DNA of 7,499 nt from Gammaproteobacteria bacterium. Its GTDB lineage: Bacteria; Pseudomonadota; Gammaproteobacteria; Xanthomonadales; Marinicellaceae. Location of the stretch: positions 1-7,499 of the forward strand of contig JAUHZH010000098.1 of NCBI GenBank assembly GCA_030426065.1, read 5' to 3'. This document shows, in pieces, positions 6,570 to 7,499 of the stretch (position 1 is its first letter; every line of letters begins with the position of its first letter). The notes below the pieces were generated by a model. The model was given only the letters and a program-made list of their open reading frames with translations, was not told the DNA's origin and searched no databases. A program made the translations under genes and the position numbers.

Positions 6570-7187
6570 TTATTTAACCACCTCAAACACCGGCACATAT
6601 TCGCTGCCTGGCAACTTCATGCGTTGTTGAACGATAAAGGCTTGCAACAAGTCATCCAAGCGATCCATCAGGCCTTCATCGCCATTGATTTGATAGACAC
6701 CCTTCTCTTGAATCTGCTGCACGCCAAATTCTTTGACGTTGCCTGCCACGATGCCAGAAAAGGCCTGTCTGAGTGACGATGCCAAAGCACCGATGGGACG
6801 ATCCCTGTGCAAGTCCAGTGCCGCCATGTTTTCATGTGTGGGCACAAATGGGTGCTGCAAAGATTCGTCAATCGTCAATCCCCAGTTGAAAAAGTAACTG
6901 ACTTTGTTATCAGCACGGTATGTTTTCACCTGTTCTATTCCTTGCATCATCTTTTGTGCAACCAACTCAGGGTCATCAATGATGATGTCATAAAGGTCAG
7001 CCACCTCATCTCCAAGGGCATAGCGGATGAACTGATCGATTTGATGGAAATAATCTGCAGATTCTTTTGGCCCAGTCATGATGAATGGATAAGGCATGCC
7101 TTGATTGCGTTCATGCGTCAGGATGCCAATCAAATAAAGGATCTCTTCAGCCGTGCCAACGCCACCAGGGAATACGATGATGCCCTG
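6570..7187 (-). CDS. ppnN: Pyrimidine/purine nucleosidase PpnN, C-terminal fragment
   Basis: The last 204 or so codons match PpnN (YgdH) of gammaproteobacteria, a LOG-family nucleotide 5'-monophosphate nucleosidase of about 454 residues in E. coli that is controlled by (p)ppGpp. Visible landmarks are the nucleotide-binding PGGVGTAEE, then TGPKESADYF, IIIDDPELVA, FNWG, HENMAALDL, SGIVAGNVKEFG, INGDEGLMDRLDDLLQ and MKLPGSEYVP near the end, the last ones in the C-terminal PpnN domain (formerly DUF3412). The N-terminal half, including the first part of the LOG catalytic fold, is missing, so this piece alone should be inactive. Upstream the frame continues without a stop into a membrane fusion protein. 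It converges on the FHA-like gene with 9 bp between stop codons and no terminator seen. Confidence 0.9.
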   Translation of the reverse strand, partial: QGIIVFPGGVGTAEEILYLIGILTHERNQGMPYPFIMTGPKESADYFHQIDQFIRYALGDEVADLYDIIIDDPELVAQKMMQGIEQVKTYRADNKVSYFFNWGLTIDESLQHPFVPTHENMAALDLHRDRPIGALASSLRQAFSGIVAGNVKEFGVQQIQEKGVYQINGDEGLMDRLDDLLQAFIVQQRMKLPGSEYVPVFEVVK

Positions 7188-7205
7188 CGTCTCTTCCACC
7201 ATCGC
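7182..7205. other. Chimeric joint between ppnN and a membrane fusion protein gene
   Basis: Read on the minus strand, the frame goes from AEAMVEE (membrane fusion protein coiled coil) to IIVFPGG (PpnN nucleotide loop) within about six residues. G+C rises from 45% (7081-7140) to 65% (7201-7260) at the same place. Two unrelated families cut mid-domain and joined in frame, with a composition step, indicate a joint and not an evolved fusion. No repeat, target duplication or insertion-sequence end is visible. Assembly or amplification chimera is the likeliest cause. Confidence 0.85.
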
Positions 7206-7499
7206 CTCGGCGCTCTCGAACTCGCTGCGACTGCTCTCGAACTGGTCCTCGGAGACCAGCTCGCGCTCGAACAGCGCCCGGTCGCGCTCGAAATCCCGGC
7301 GCGCCTTCTGCAGGCGCACATCCGCACTTTTGAGCGTCGCCCGATCGACCGTGTCGTCCAGTTCCACCAGCAGTTCACCGGCGGCGATCCACTGCCCGGG
7401 CTCGATATGGAGCTTGCGGATCACCCCGTCCACCTCGCTGCGGATATCGATACCGCGCCGCGCGCGCAGCGAACCGATCGCCGACAGATGCTGCGGCCA
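7188..7499 (-). CDS. RND/HlyD-type membrane fusion protein, N-terminal fragment (partial)
   Basis: The frame is open to the right edge; its first residues here are WPQHLSAIGSLRARR. It continues with SEVDGVIRKLHIEPGQWIAAG and ELLVELDD, the first half of the biotinyl-lipoyl-like domain of periplasmic adaptors, then the charged hairpin (RLQKARRDFERDRALFEREL, then VSEDQFESSRSEFESAEAMVEE). Such adaptors link an inner-membrane RND pump to an outer-membrane channel. The signal peptide lies beyond the window, and everything after the first hairpin helices (second helix end, rest of the lipoyl domain, beta-barrel) is replaced by ppnN. The GC-rich codons differ from all genes at 96-7185 and resemble the left flank. 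Confidence 0.85.

Noticed and set aside
83..7190. A transposon or integrative island
   Set aside because: No transposase, integrase, terminal inverted repeat, direct repeat or tRNA target is visible at either boundary.
6570..7499. A genuine new PpnN-membrane fusion protein enzyme
   Set aside because: Each partner is missing half of a folding domain, and the join coincides with a composition step.

Overview
The window holds about 7.1 kb of moderate-GC bacterial DNA (47.5% G+C counted at 101-180, 45% at 7081-7140) between two short stretches of much GC-richer DNA (65% at 1-80 and 65% at 7201-7260). The middle block looks gammaproteobacterial: it has a PpnN (YgdH)-type nucleosidase end, sigma70-like promoters, Shine-Dalgarno sites and a classic lipobox. 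A marine or Xanthomonadales-related lineage such as Marinicella is only a guess. No tRNA, rRNA, CRISPR array, transposase or integrase was found.

Layout: positions 1-82 carry the tail of a GC-rich gene and a strong intrinsic terminator. A plus-strand trio follows, each gene overlapping the next by 4 bp (ATGA): a 47-aa small ORF (96-239), a GT4-type glycosyltransferase (236-1402) and a lipoprotein with a peptidase M49 (dipeptidyl peptidase III)-like zinc site (1399-3120). A bidirectional terminator separates it from a minus-strand pair: an unrecognised three-helix membrane protein (start 5661, stop 4480) that overlaps, again by ATGA, a polytopic GT-C-like glycosyltransferase (4483-3155). Opposing promoters sit in the 5661-5811 gap. 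On the plus strand comes a 249-aa protein with a degenerate FHA-like fold, a possible second FHA-like module and a C-terminal membrane anchor (5811-6560). It converges on the last 204 or so codons of ppnN (stop at 6570).

At about 7185-7205 the ppnN reading frame passes without a stop into the N-terminal half of an RND/HlyD-type membrane fusion protein, with an abrupt jump in GC. Neither half is complete and the composition breaks at the same place, so this is a chimeric joint. The left GC boundary (about 83-120) is probably a second one. The simplest reading is an assembly or amplification chimera joining a moderate-GC genome to a GC-rich one. Real insertion or transfer is possible but has no supporting mobile-element features.

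Functionally the middle block is an envelope neighbourhood: one cytoplasmic GT-B enzyme, one membrane GT-C enzyme with an uncharacterised partner, an anchored metallohydrolase, and a tail-anchored FHA-like scaffold. A shared pathway is inference. The points most worth following are the M49-like lipoprotein coupled to a glycosyltransferase, the orphan GT-C partner and the degenerate FHA protein.
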